From assembly GCA_913041895.1 (NCBI GenBank), contig CAJWKQ010000012.1, positions 1 to 33,208 of the forward strand: a DNA stretch of 33,208 nucleotides, written 5' to 3'. The notes beneath the pieces were generated by a model that was not told the origin of the DNA, ran no database searches, and saw nothing but the letters and a program-made list of their open reading frames with translations. A program made the translations under genes and the position numbers. Source of the DNA: an uncultured Verrucomicrobiales bacterium. Lineage in GTDB: Bacteria > Verrucomicrobiota > Verrucomicrobiia > Limisphaerales > UBA1100. Below are positions 7,919 to 16,840 of the stretch, in pieces (position 1 is the first letter of the stretch; every line of letters starts with the position of its first letter).

Positions 7919-9556
7919 ATGAGCGAAAAAAAATCTGACGGTCACGGCAATCTGACCTACTATATCATCGGCGCAATTATTGCGGCAATTGCAACTGGCT
8001 ATTTTGCGCCTGAAATAGCAGTCAAATTCGATGTCGGCGGCGAAGTCTTCCTCAGCCTTCTCATGATGATGGTGGTTCCGCTTGTGGTTATGTCCGTTAT
8101 GAGTGGTATTCTTGGTTTAGGGGATGTACGCAAATTAGGTAAGCCTGGGGCTTATGCAATTGGTTACTATATGTGTACAACGGTCTTGGCAGTGTTGGTG
8201 GGGTTGATTGTTGTGAATATCATTAAGCCCGGGGTAAACAAGGACCTTGAAGGGCTACAGGTAAAGATTAAGAAGGTTGAAAAGGGTTCAGCAGAGTACG
8301 ACCAGCTAAAAGTCGAGATCGACAAAAAGAAGAAGGAAATACAAGAAAAGATAAATAAGGCGGCGGCCAAAGACGAAAAAGCACGCAAAGCTCTGGAAGA
8401 AAGAAAAAGGCTTCAAGGGGACGGTTTGAAAAAACTTGAGGGCGAGTTGAAATATGCTCAAATACTTTATGATCGGGCTGAGTCAGATTTAAAGGAAAAT
8501 TCTGACAGTGAAATACTAAAACAAGATTTCCAAATTGCGTCTTATAATCTTCAAGAGGCAAAAGATGCTATTGTTCGGGAAAAAGAATTTCTCGGCGTAA
8601 ATAAAGAGCCGACAATTTGGGATATTATTCAGAACATGCTCAAGATGCTTGTAACTGATAATCTATTTAAGGCTGCTTCTAACATGAATCTACTGCCTTT
8701 AATTGTATTCAGTATTATTTTTGCTGCCATGTTGACGACTATGGGCGATAAAGTTTTTGCAATTAATAGGATGATAGGTCAGGGCAATGAGGCGTTAATG
8801 TCTTTTGTGATGCTGCTCATGAATATCGCACCCATCGGTATTTTCTGTTTGGTAGCCGGAAAGTTTGGTCATGCCAATTTAGAGGGGAAACTTGGAGAGA
8901 TGGTTGGTCAGCAAGGTTATTATATTCTGACAATATTATTAGGCTTAGGGTTTCATGCATTTATAACTCTATTTGCAATATACTGGCTTTTCACAAAGAA
9001 GAATCCCTTCACATTTTTTAAGAATATGTCACAGGCAGTACTTACTGCTTTTTCCACGGCAAGTTCTTCTGCAACGCTGCCTGTAACTATGGAATGTGCG
9101 GTCGATAAGGCTGGCATTTCAAAAAAATCTACAAAATTCGTACTCCCTTTAGGGGCAACGATTAATATGGATGGTACAGCACTGTATGAAGCAGCGGCTG
9201 CTATATTCATCGCACAGATTTATGTAGCGTTTGATCCAACCATTGACATCACTCTAAAAGGCCAAATGATCATTGCTTTGACTGCAACTTTAGCAGCCAT
9301 TGGGGCAGCAGGAATCCCTGAAGCTGGCTTGGTCACAATGATGATTGTGTTAACCGCAGCAAAACTTCCAGTGGAGGCGATTGGCTTAATCTTGATGGTT
9401 GATTGGTTGTTGGACAGGTTCCGTACCGCAGTTAATTGTTTCGGAGATTCAGTGGGAGCAGCCATTGTTGATGGCGTAATGAAAGAGGCTGATGGTGATG
9501 AACCTGAAGAAGGCGACTCTGATGATGAACTTGTACCTGAAGGCGCTGGGTCTTGA
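7919..9556 (+). CDS. DAACS/SLC1 family sodium- or proton-coupled dicarboxylate/amino-acid symporter with coiled-coil insert
   Basis: A 545-residue transporter, about 100 residues longer than GltP or DctA. All SLC1 functional signatures are present: the serine-rich hairpin AFSTASSSATLP, the NMDGTALYEA motif of TM7, the GAAGIPEAGLV hairpin 2, and DRFRTAVNCFGDS of TM8. It should import C4-dicarboxylates or acidic amino acids across the inner membrane. The extra length is a Lys/Glu-rich, probably coiled-coil block at about residues 106-228, between TM3 (ending IIKPG) and TM4, a loop that faces outward in GltPh. No SD is visible before the ATG. The tail is acidic (DGDEPEEGDSDDE). Its 3' end lies 3 bp from the convergent DUF1501 gene. 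Confidence 0.93.
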   Translation: MSEKKSDGHGNLTYYIIGAIIAAIATGYFAPEIAVKFDVGGEVFLSLLMMMVVPLVVMSVMSGILGLGDVRKLGKPGAYAIGYYMCTTVLAVLVGLIVVNIIKPGVNKDLEGLQVKIKKVEKGSAEYDQLKVEIDKKKKEIQEKINKAAAKDEKARKALEERKRLQGDGLKKLEGELKYAQILYDRAESDLKENSDSEILKQDFQIASYNLQEAKDAIVREKEFLGVNKEPTIWDIIQNMLKMLVTDNLFKAASNMNLLPLIVFSIIFAAMLTTMGDKVFAINRMIGQGNEALMSFVMLLMNIAPIGIFCLVAGKFGHANLEGKLGEMVGQQGYYILTILLGLGFHAFITLFAIYWLFTKKNPFTFFKNMSQAVLTAFSTASSSATLPVTMECAVDKAGISKKSTKFVLPLGATINMDGTALYEAAAAIFIAQIYVAFDPTIDITLKGQMIIALTATLAAIGAAGIPEAGLVTMMIVLTAAKLPVEAIGLILMVDWLLDRFRTAVNCFGDSVGAAIVDGVMKEADGDEPEEGDSDDELVPEGAGS

Positions 9557-9559
9557 GAT

Positions 9560-11017
9560 CTAGGCAACCAATTGCGGGATCACTTTAGCTCCTTCAACGC
9601 CCGTTAGGCGCTGGTCTAGGCCTAGGAAGCGGTAGGTAAGCCTTTCGTGGTCAATTCCCATTTGCTGCAGCAAGGTGGCATTAAGGTCATTGATATGGAC
9701 CGGGTCTTTAACAATGTTATAGCTGTGGTCGTCAGTTTCCCCGTGCTCGTAACCCGCTTTAAATCCACCCCCAGCAATCCAAGTTGCAAAGCATCTGCTG
9801 TGATGGTCGCGTCCGTGATTGGTTTTAGTTAATTTACCTTGAGAATAGATGGTACGGCCAAATTCTCCACCGCATATAACAAGTGTTTCATCCAGCATTC
9901 CGCGTTGTTTAAGGTCTTTAACAAGTGCCGCAGCTGGCTGATCGATATCTTTGCATTGCTTGGGGAACTTACCCGGAAGTCCTCCGTGGTGGTCCCAGCC
10001 TCGGTGGAACAAATGAATGAAGGGTACGCCGCGCTCAGCCATTCGGCGGGCGAGGATGCAGTTGCGCGCAAAAGATCCTGCACGATTGGCGTCCGGCCCG
10101 TACAGGTCCATTATTCCTTTGGGCTCAGTAGACACATCCATGAGATCTGGAACGCTAGATTGCATTCTGAAGGCCATCTCATACTGCGAGATGCGCGTTT
10201 GAGTTTCCGGATCGCCAAATTCTTCGAACTGTTCCTGATTTATCTTGGATATTCCATCAAGCATTCGACGTCGTAGGTTGCGGTCAATTCCCTCAGGGTC
10301 TTTTAAGTAAAGAACGGGCTCTTTGCCGCTTCTGAGGTTTACACCTTGGTGTTTGCTCGGAAGGAAACCGCTGCTCCAGAGGCGGGAATAGAGGGCCTGA
10401 TTGGCTGCTCCTGAGCCTCGTGAGATCATTACGATGTAAGAAGGCAGGTTTTTATTCGGGCTGCCTAGACCGTAACTAATCCATGATCCAAAACTGGGTT
10501 TGCCCAGCTGCTGTGTGCCGGTGAGAATATAGGTAATGGCAGGATCATGGTTGATTGCCTCTGAATGCATCGATTTAACGATGGTAATGTCATCAGCTAT
10601 GCTTCCTATATGGGGTAGAGTTTCGTTGACCCATGTGCCGTGTGCGCCCATGCGTTTAAATTCAAACATGGGGGCGACACAGGGGAATGATTTCTGGCCG
10701 CTGGTCATCGTGGTGAGTCGTTGGCCGTTACGAACTGAATCGGGAAGCTCTTCGCCATGAAAGCCCCTCATGGCAGGCTTATAATCAAACATGTCTATAT
10801 GACTGGGCCCACCGGAGAAGAATAACATAATGACGCGCTTTGCCTTGGGGGCAAAGTGCGGGACGCCTGACAATCCGCCATATGGATTTGTGTTTGGTGC
10901 GGCGATAGTTTTAGGCGCCATTAACGATCCGAGGGCTGCGCCGCCAAGGCATTTGGCTGCATTAAAAATAAGCTCTCTACGGGTTTGTAGAAGTCCGTTC
11001 TCGTATATAGGGTCCAT
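9560..11017 (-). CDS. DUF1501 family protein (Tat-exported)
   Basis: A 485-residue protein of the DUF1501 family, in the alkaline phosphatase/sulfatase superfamily and abundant in Planctomycetes and Verrucomicrobia. An N-terminal twin-arginine signal is visible ([20 protein letters not shown]). The core carries [16 protein letters not shown], an [13 protein letters not shown] block, and ICGGEFGRT near the C-terminal third with NHGRDHH, typical metal-ligand positions of the fold. It follows the DUF1549/DUF1553 gene by 7 bp in the same direction, the standard pairing for these two families. The biochemical role is not established; a periplasmic role in polysaccharide or organic-matter breakdown is often suggested. 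Confidence 0.93.
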   Translation of the reverse strand: MDPIYENGLLQTRRELIFNAAKCLGGAALGSLMAPKTIAAPNTNPYGGLSGVPHFAPKAKRVIMLFFSGGPSHIDMFDYKPAMRGFHGEELPDSVRNGQRLTTMTSGQKSFPCVAPMFEFKRMGAHGTWVNETLPHIGSIADDITIVKSMHSEAINHDPAITYILTGTQQLGKPSFGSWISYGLGSPNKNLPSYIVMISRGSGAANQALYSRLWSSGFLPSKHQGVNLRSGKEPVLYLKDPEGIDRNLRRRMLDGISKINQEQFEEFGDPETQTRISQYEMAFRMQSSVPDLMDVSTEPKGIMDLYGPDANRAGSFARNCILARRMAERGVPFIHLFHRGWDHHGGLPGKFPKQCKDIDQPAAALVKDLKQRGMLDETLVICGGEFGRTIYSQGKLTKTNHGRDHHSRCFATWIAGGGFKAGYEHGETDDHSYNIVKDPVHINDLNATLLQQMGIDHERLTYRFLGLDQRLTGVEGAKVIPQLVA

Positions 11018-11024
11018 GGTTTAG

Positions 11025-14000
11025 CTAGAGTCTTGTGATTACTTCATCCAAATTAAGCAACATGCTGGCAACTATTGTCCAGGCTGCGTGCTCTGCTGCA
11101 TTTATCGATTCGTCACGTTTGGACTCGCCGATTGCTAGTAGCTTATTTGCAGCTTCAGTATTTTTACCAAAATTAGCATGTTCTTCGTTATATGCGCTTG
11201 TAAGAATCTGTAGAATGATTGGTTTTGGCTTTCTAGATGTAACCAAGCGGTAGGCGTATTCGACTCGTTCCTTTGGGCTTTTGCCTCCTTCTTTAATGAT
11301 GCGCTGGGCTAAGTTCCGAGATGCTTCAGTGAATTGTGGATCATTTAGGGTGACCAAGGCTTGTAGAGGCGTGTTTGTGCGCGGTCTCTCCACCATGCAC
11401 TTCTCACGGGTAGGAGCATCAAAAATTGTCATTGATGGTGCAGGGGCAGATCTTTTCCAGTAGGTGTACATGCTTTTGCGGTAAAGGTTTTCACCGGCAT
11501 CCTGTTTGAAGCGGACATTACCGCTGAGACTGACTTCATTCCATAGGCCGGGTGGTTGATAGGGCTTAACCCCTGGGCCGCCAACTTTGTTTGCAAGTAG
11601 GCCGCTTACAGATAGAGCGTTATCGCGAATAAATTCGCCCTGAAGCCTGAACCTGGATCCTCTTGATAACAAACGGTTTTGTGGATCCTTGGCGTATAGG
11701 TCCTTATTCAATTTTGAGGATTGCCGGTAGGTGGCGCTCATCACCATTTGCTTAATTGTGCGTTTAATATTCCAGTCATTGTTTGCAAAGTCTGTCGCCA
11801 GCCAATCTAATAATTCCGGATGGGTTGGCCATTCGCCTTGTGTTCCAAAGTCTGAAACCGTGGAGACAATGCCTCTTCCAAAGAGAAGCGACCAATAACG
11901 ATTAACAGCAACGCGTGCGGTAAGTGGGTGGTCGGGCTGAGTCAGCCACTGAGCGAGTCCAAGGCGGTTTGCAGGGGCATCCTTGGGCATGGTTGGCAAA
12001 AAGCTAGGCACATTCGCTTTAATTTCCTCTTCTTTATTTGGGTGCTCATAATGACCTCGTTCCAGCAGATATGTTGGCCTCATTTTTGGTAAATCACCCA
12101 TTACCATAGTGGTGATCTTATTTTTACTGGCTTCACCTTTCTCTTTTTCAGCAGAGCTCTTTTCGGTCGTCAGTTTTTGAAAGTTTTTATCGATATTATT
12201 GAGATAATGGTTAAGCAATGTTGCTGTTTGCTTCGCATCGCGTTTATCAGGAGCAATTGCTAGAAGGGGCGCAATAGGGTCATTGCCCGCTAGCGAAGCT
12301 ACTTCAGAAGCGCTCAGAGTACGGTTATAGATTCGGACATCATCTATTTCAATATTGTTGGCTTGAGCTGAGTTCGAACGTCTTCCTATTCGAAAATCAT
12401 TGGGTGTTTGAATACTGCCATTGAGGCCGTCAGCTTCAATATTATGAGCTTCGAGTTTACCGTTTAAATATATTTTGGTGCCTGATGCCTTGCCTGACCC
12501 ATCATAGGTCACAAAAATATGAGACCATTGTTTGGCTTTGGCTTTTGTCTTGCCCACCACTTTTACTGCATTTTCCTTCCATTTATGAATGATATGCGTG
12601 CCGGGTGCACCACCTTGAAGCCACAGATCAAAGCCACGGTAGGCGTTGGATTCGTTCATTTTGCTAAATATTGCCCCACTTGCATTGCCTGCGTCTGGTT
12701 TTACCCAGCAACCATAACTGAAGGGCTTATTCCATTCAGGTGGTTTGATTCCTTGAGCGTTAATGTAGCCATTGCCTTCTACACGAAACGCGCTGCCGAA
12801 TTTGCCTTTTACCACTCGGCCCTTGCCTTCCCATTTAACTTCGTTCTTCTCATTTAGAAGGTCCGTTGACTTACGATCTGTAAATTCGTCCAATGGCAGA
12901 TGTGCATATAGCCCTGCAGGCTCTTCAGGTTGTTCGCCAACTTTCTTGGCTGCTTCGATAGCCCATTTATCGAATGCTGTACTAGCCGTTTTCTTATATT
13001 CACTGATTTTCTTTTCTGCTTCTTTTAGTTTTATCTCAGCTGCTTGAATTCTAGCTAGTTTTTCATCGCTAACCACCTCGAGCATAGGTGGGGCATTGCC
13101 GCCACGAGTTTGTTTGCCGCTGTCTGAGTTATTGTTGAAGAACGCAAAAAACTGGTAATATTCCTTTTGTGAAATGGGGTCGTACTTATGGCTATGACAT
13201 TGCGCACACTCAATACTCAGCCCTAAAAATACATTTCCAGTGGTTTTAACTCTGTCCACAACGTACTCAACGCGATACTCCTCAATAATTAACCCCCCCT
13301 CATCGGTTGTTCCATGGTTTCGATTAAACCCGGTGGCAATTTTTTGATCATTGCTGGCATTGGGAATCAAGTCACCGGCTAATTGTTCTGTAGCAAAATC
13401 TTTAAATGATTTATTAGTGTGATAGGCATCAATAACCCAATCGCGCCATGGCCACATTGTTCGGGGGCCGTCTGCATGGTGGACGCTGCTATCTCCGTAC
13501 CGTGCTACATCCATCCAATGAAGGGTCATCCGTTCTGCAAAAGATTTTGATGCCAGCAACCGGTCGACAACGCTTTCATATGCCTTGGGGCTTTTGTCGT
13601 TTAAGAATGCGTCAATTTCCTGAAGTGTAGGTGGGAGGCCGGTAAGATCGAAGGTTGCTCTGCGGATGAGAATTTCTTTTGCGGCTTCAGGGGAGGGGGT
13701 AAGGCCATTTGCTTCCAACTGCTTTAGGGTGAAATTGTCGATAGGGTTGTAGCCCCACTTATTTATATTTTTAGGCAAGGCAGGCATCTGGGGGGAGGTA
13801 AATGCCCAATGACCTTCGTATTTAGCTCCCTGTTCAATCCATTTTTTTATTAGAGCAACTTGATGTGCGTTGAGGGATTTTTTGGTTTTTGGCGGAGGCA
13901 TGCTCTCATCTTTGTCAGTTGAGGTAATGCGCGCCCATAATTCACTCTCCTCAGGTTTCCCGGGAATGATGACTTCCTTTTTAGCTTCTTCCTCAACATC

Positions 14001-14180
14001 TAGTCTTAGGTTAGCCTTTCGCCGGCCTTTGTCCGGTCCGTGACAAAGGAAGCAGTTGTTGGACAGAATTGGTCGTATATCGCGATTAAATTGAACAGTT
14101 TTGGGAAGTTCTTCGGCTGCAAGTGGATCAAACAGGAGGCTGATTAAGGTTGAAGCCAATATTGTACGGCTAAGAGACAT
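11025..14180 (-). CDS. planctomycete-type cytochrome c / DUF1549 / LamG / DUF1553 protein
   Basis: A 1051-residue secreted protein. A signal peptide (residues 1-22) is followed by a planctomycete cytochrome c domain with heme motif C43-F-L-C46-H47. DUF1549 spans about 155-350, including the second CAQCHSHK heme-like motif. A charged coiled stretch and a LamG/concanavalin-like jelly roll (about 430-610; DEFTDRKSTD, then GCWVKPDAGN and DFRIGRRS) follow, and DUF1553 occupies about 740-1040. It is the partner of the DUF1501 gene just downstream. The LamG domain suggests carbohydrate binding and the hemes suggest a redox step; both are inference. Multi-domain order and size are normal for the family in PVC bacteria. 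Confidence 0.94.
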   Translation of the reverse strand: MSLSRTILASTLISLLFDPLAAEELPKTVQFNRDIRPILSNNCFLCHGPDKGRRKANLRLDVEEEAKKEVIIPGKPEESELWARITSTDKDESMPPPKTKKSLNAHQVALIKKWIEQGAKYEGHWAFTSPQMPALPKNINKWGYNPIDNFTLKQLEANGLTPSPEAAKEILIRRATFDLTGLPPTLQEIDAFLNDKSPKAYESVVDRLLASKSFAERMTLHWMDVARYGDSSVHHADGPRTMWPWRDWVIDAYHTNKSFKDFATEQLAGDLIPNASNDQKIATGFNRNHGTTDEGGLIIEEYRVEYVVDRVKTTGNVFLGLSIECAQCHSHKYDPISQKEYYQFFAFFNNNSDSGKQTRGGNAPPMLEVVSDEKLARIQAAEIKLKEAEKKISEYKKTASTAFDKWAIEAAKKVGEQPEEPAGLYAHLPLDEFTDRKSTDLLNEKNEVKWEGKGRVVKGKFGSAFRVEGNGYINAQGIKPPEWNKPFSYGCWVKPDAGNASGAIFSKMNESNAYRGFDLWLQGGAPGTHIIHKWKENAVKVVGKTKAKAKQWSHIFVTYDGSGKASGTKIYLNGKLEAHNIEADGLNGSIQTPNDFRIGRRSNSAQANNIEIDDVRIYNRTLSASEVASLAGNDPIAPLLAIAPDKRDAKQTATLLNHYLNNIDKNFQKLTTEKSSAEKEKGEASKNKITTMVMGDLPKMRPTYLLERGHYEHPNKEEEIKANVPSFLPTMPKDAPANRLGLAQWLTQPDHPLTARVAVNRYWSLLFGRGIVSTVSDFGTQGEWPTHPELLDWLATDFANNDWNIKRTIKQMVMSATYRQSSKLNKDLYAKDPQNRLLSRGSRFRLQGEFIRDNALSVSGLLANKVGGPGVKPYQPPGLWNEVSLSGNVRFKQDAGENLYRKSMYTYWKRSAPAPSMTIFDAPTREKCMVERPRTNTPLQALVTLNDPQFTEASRNLAQRIIKEGGKSPKERVEYAYRLVTSRKPKPIILQILTSAYNEEHANFGKNTEAANKLLAIGESKRDESINAAEHAAWTIVASMLLNLDEVITRL

Positions 14181-14226
14181 AACATTATGACGTTACCAGA
14201 ATCGTCTTATTCGGGCAATTAGAAGC

Positions 14227-15327
14227 TTATTGTTCTGTACCGTCGGTGAGAGCCTGAGGTTGCTCAAGCTTGAGACCGGTAATTTTATCCATAGGACGTT
14301 CCAGCGCTTTCGTTCGGGTAGAGCTCAATTCATCAAAATGTTTTTGGGTAGTCGATAGGGATTTGCCCATGGCGTCTACTTTATCGCTGTATTTTTCCCA
14401 TTGCTCCGCAAATTGCTGTACCAGCTGCTGTAAATCACCTGCACGTTTTTCGACTGCAAAACTGGATACGGATTGGCGAACAAGTGACAGTATCGCGTAC
14501 AAAGTTAAAGGCGAGCAGAGGACAATGCGTTTTTCCATGGCAAAGTCCATGAGCTCGTGGTCTTCCTGGTTAATGAAGCTATAGATGGATTCATTGGGGA
14601 TAAAGATGAGTACGTAATCAACTGTTCCGCCTGCCGCATCGATATAGGAACGGCTGGCTACAGATTTTACGTGGCCACGGATATCATTTAGAAACTGTTT
14701 CTTTTCAGTTGCGCGTGTTGTTTCATCTTCAGCCAATAGAAACAGTTCGTAATGGGTGATTGGGAACTTCACATCCATATTCAGCCTTTTGCCTTTCGGC
14801 AGGTGAAAGGTGAAGTCAGGGCGATCTGCTCCTTCTGAGGACTGCTTCTCATAATTTTTGCCCTCAAGCATTCCTAGTAAATTCAGTATATCTTCGACCA
14901 TGCGTTCACCCCATTGGCCGCGTGCCTGACTGCTGGAAAGGATGCGACGCAGTTGGTCGGTGGTGTCACTGAGATTCTCAATACGCTTCGTGGAATGTTC
15001 AACCTGACCGTGAAGGCGAGAAGTGCCTTCGTTGAGTTGTTTTATGGAAGTAGCAATATTCTTGAGGCTATTATCAATGAGCTCTTTTTTCTGGTTGAGC
15101 TGTTGGCCGGAGTTGTCCTCAAGTTTTTTGAATTCATTACGAGCTAAATCAAGAAACTGGCTTTGATTATCGGTAAGTGCCTGTCGCGAAAGATTGCTGA
15201 AGGCCTGTTCTAGTTCCGCCTCCATGCGTTGGCGTTCTTCAATTTCTTTTTGTTTAATTTTCCAAACTACAAATGCGCCTATAGCAAATCCGGCAACAAA
15301 TAAAATGATGGGTAAAGCCACCTCCAC
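14227..15327 (-). CDS. rmuC: DNA recombination protein RmuC
   Basis: A 366-residue protein with an N-terminal membrane anchor (residues 3-22), a long coiled coil (about 25-125) and the nuclease-like RmuC domain (about 130-340). Visible marks are RGQWGERMVEDIL, RPDFTFHLPKGKRLNMDVKFP and DYVLIFIPNESIYSF. RmuC limits inversions at short inverted repeats and has been linked to anti-phage nuclease activity in some systems. The length is shorter than the ~475 residues of E. coli RmuC but normal for many other bacteria. It lies 53 bp downstream of a beta-propeller gene and 46 bp upstream of the DUF1549/DUF1553 gene, all on the same strand. Confidence 0.93.
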   Translation of the reverse strand: MEVALPIILFVAGFAIGAFVVWKIKQKEIEERQRMEAELEQAFSNLSRQALTDNQSQFLDLARNEFKKLEDNSGQQLNQKKELIDNSLKNIATSIKQLNEGTSRLHGQVEHSTKRIENLSDTTDQLRRILSSSQARGQWGERMVEDILNLLGMLEGKNYEKQSSEGADRPDFTFHLPKGKRLNMDVKFPITHYELFLLAEDETTRATEKKQFLNDIRGHVKSVASRSYIDAAGGTVDYVLIFIPNESIYSFINQEDHELMDFAMEKRIVLCSPLTLYAILSLVRQSVSSFAVEKRAGDLQQLVQQFAEQWEKYSDKVDAMGKSLSTTQKHFDELSSTRTKALERPMDKITGLKLEQPQALTDGTEQ

Positions 15328-15380
15328 GCACCAAGATTCCAGCGTGACCGGCCAAAAGGCAAGGTAATAGGATAGGGGAG

Positions 15381-16673
15381 TTATTTGCCCTCTGTGATCC
15401 GAATAAGGAATATCTGCCGGGTTTTATTGTCGGCAAGTCCGGGCACTAAAATCGCATCATTAGTACGATTCCAACGTGGAGCAGGGTCAATACGGATATC
15501 GCCTGAGTATGAACCTTTATCAAGGCCCTTGCTGAGACCGAAAGCACCATCAGTTTTTCGGTATATGGCGTAGAAGTTTTTGCTGTCTTTTTTGTATCCG
15601 TTTACAAACATCTGGCCATTGGGTGATAGGGATATATCGCCTTCAGGCTTAGGGAATAATTTTGGGGATCCTATTTTTCCAATAATCTTTTTTGAATCTA
15701 CATCATAAAGGATTTGATCCTTATTTCGTCTGCCGATTAGTACGTTGCCTAGATCCCATTCAGGATGGCCCCCAATATGCCTTGAGTGGAGGGTTAAGTT
15801 ACTGCCGTCGGTGTGAATGGAGCAGGGGATATTGATTTTATCACCATCTTGGCTGCTCCAGCCTGCCCGCACAAAAAAATAAAGGCGCGTCCCATCACGG
15901 TTAAGCAAGGTGTGATTAATAAATAGACCGCTATGATTTAATTTTGGGTTTTGTTTTAGGAGAAGCTCATGGAGGTCCCGAAAAGAAGCTAGAAGCTGCT
16001 TTTTGCCGGTTTTGATATCCACTTTAAAGACGCCGTCATTAGCTGGAGCTTTTTCTTCTTTGGACCAATCGAGAGCTTTAGGATAACCCGTGACTAGTCT
16101 GAGGCGGGCAAGTCGTCCGTAATTAAGCCCCATAAAAAAAGTACCATCGGCTGTCACCCCGCCATTGCCGATAGGAGTATCTTTAAAGCGATATTCACGA
16201 AGTCGTTTTTTTGTCTTTAGATCATAGAGGACGGTAAAAACCTTGCCTGTCTTGGGGTCGCGATCATTGAAAAAAAACTGGGTTTCGTCATGTTTGGGAT
16301 GCCAGTAAAACATGGCGCCCTGTTGTGGATTCCAGCCGTATGTTTTATCGGTGGCGATGATTTTGTTCTGGTTTTGAGTATCGATAACACAAACGGCTGC
16401 GGCTTCATCAGGCTTGGGCATCCTGTTTATGTGGTCAATTTCAAGACAAAGAATATAGCGGCCACTGGCGTTCCAAGGAATGGTTTGGCACTGACCAATG
16501 TAGCCGAAGAAATGATGCTTGGAGCCTGAAGTAACCTGTTCGACTTTCAAGCTCAGCGTGGGCGGCAGCTCTATACAGAACATGTTATAAGGCAGGTAAA
16601 AGCTGGTCGCCAAAATCAATAGAATAACTGCCCTCACAGATGTAATTTTAATGATTCGATGTGTTGCGGGCAA
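15381..16673 (-). CDS. secreted TolB-like beta-propeller protein of unknown function
   Basis: A 430-residue protein with an N-terminal hydrophobic export segment (about residues 15-35). Repeated blade-like segments follow, each with a W/Y-x-P-x-(H/D)-x-(D/E) turn: IPWNASGRYILC, MFYWHPKHDETQFFFNDRDPKTGK, GGVTADGTFFMGL, ISLSPNGQMFVNG, and APRWNRTNDAILVPG. This pattern matches TolB/WD40-like six- or seven-bladed propellers, also used in oligogalacturonate lyases and in proteins reading out sulfatase or glycan substrates. No catalytic set is recognised. It precedes rmuC on the same strand. Its function remains open. Confidence 0.7.
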   Translation of the reverse strand: MPATHRIIKITSVRAVILLILATSFYLPYNMFCIELPPTLSLKVEQVTSGSKHHFFGYIGQCQTIPWNASGRYILCLEIDHINRMPKPDEAAAVCVIDTQNQNKIIATDKTYGWNPQQGAMFYWHPKHDETQFFFNDRDPKTGKVFTVLYDLKTKKRLREYRFKDTPIGNGGVTADGTFFMGLNYGRLARLRLVTGYPKALDWSKEEKAPANDGVFKVDIKTGKKQLLASFRDLHELLLKQNPKLNHSGLFINHTLLNRDGTRLYFFVRAGWSSQDGDKINIPCSIHTDGSNLTLHSRHIGGHPEWDLGNVLIGRRNKDQILYDVDSKKIIGKIGSPKLFPKPEGDISLSPNGQMFVNGYKKDSKNFYAIYRKTDGAFGLSKGLDKGSYSGDIRIDPAPRWNRTNDAILVPGLADNKTRQIFLIRITEGK

Positions 16674-16697
16674 TGATTCCCTTTTTTATCGTCTACA

Positions 16698-16726
16698 TTG
16701 ACTAAAAATCCAGAGGTGAGTAGGGT
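16698..16726 (+). promoter_or_regulatory. promoter of tRNA-Ser
   Basis: TTGACT (16698-16703), a 17-nt spacer and TAGGGT (16721-16726), followed by a G+C-rich GCCC discriminator. The expected start near 16733 is about 8 nt before the tRNA. A very similar -10/discriminator (TAGAGTGCGCC) precedes tRNA-Gly at 29970. G+C-rich discriminators are a known mark of stringently controlled stable-RNA promoters. Confidence 0.7.
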
Positions 16727-16740
16727 GCCCTCGACCCCGC

Positions 16741-16833
<93 letters not shown>

Positions 16834-16840
16834 TCTTTCC

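Noticed and set aside
12519-13047. Plus-strand frames opposite the DUF1549/DUF1553 gene
   Set aside because: They are antisense to a clear LamG region and have no recognisable product.
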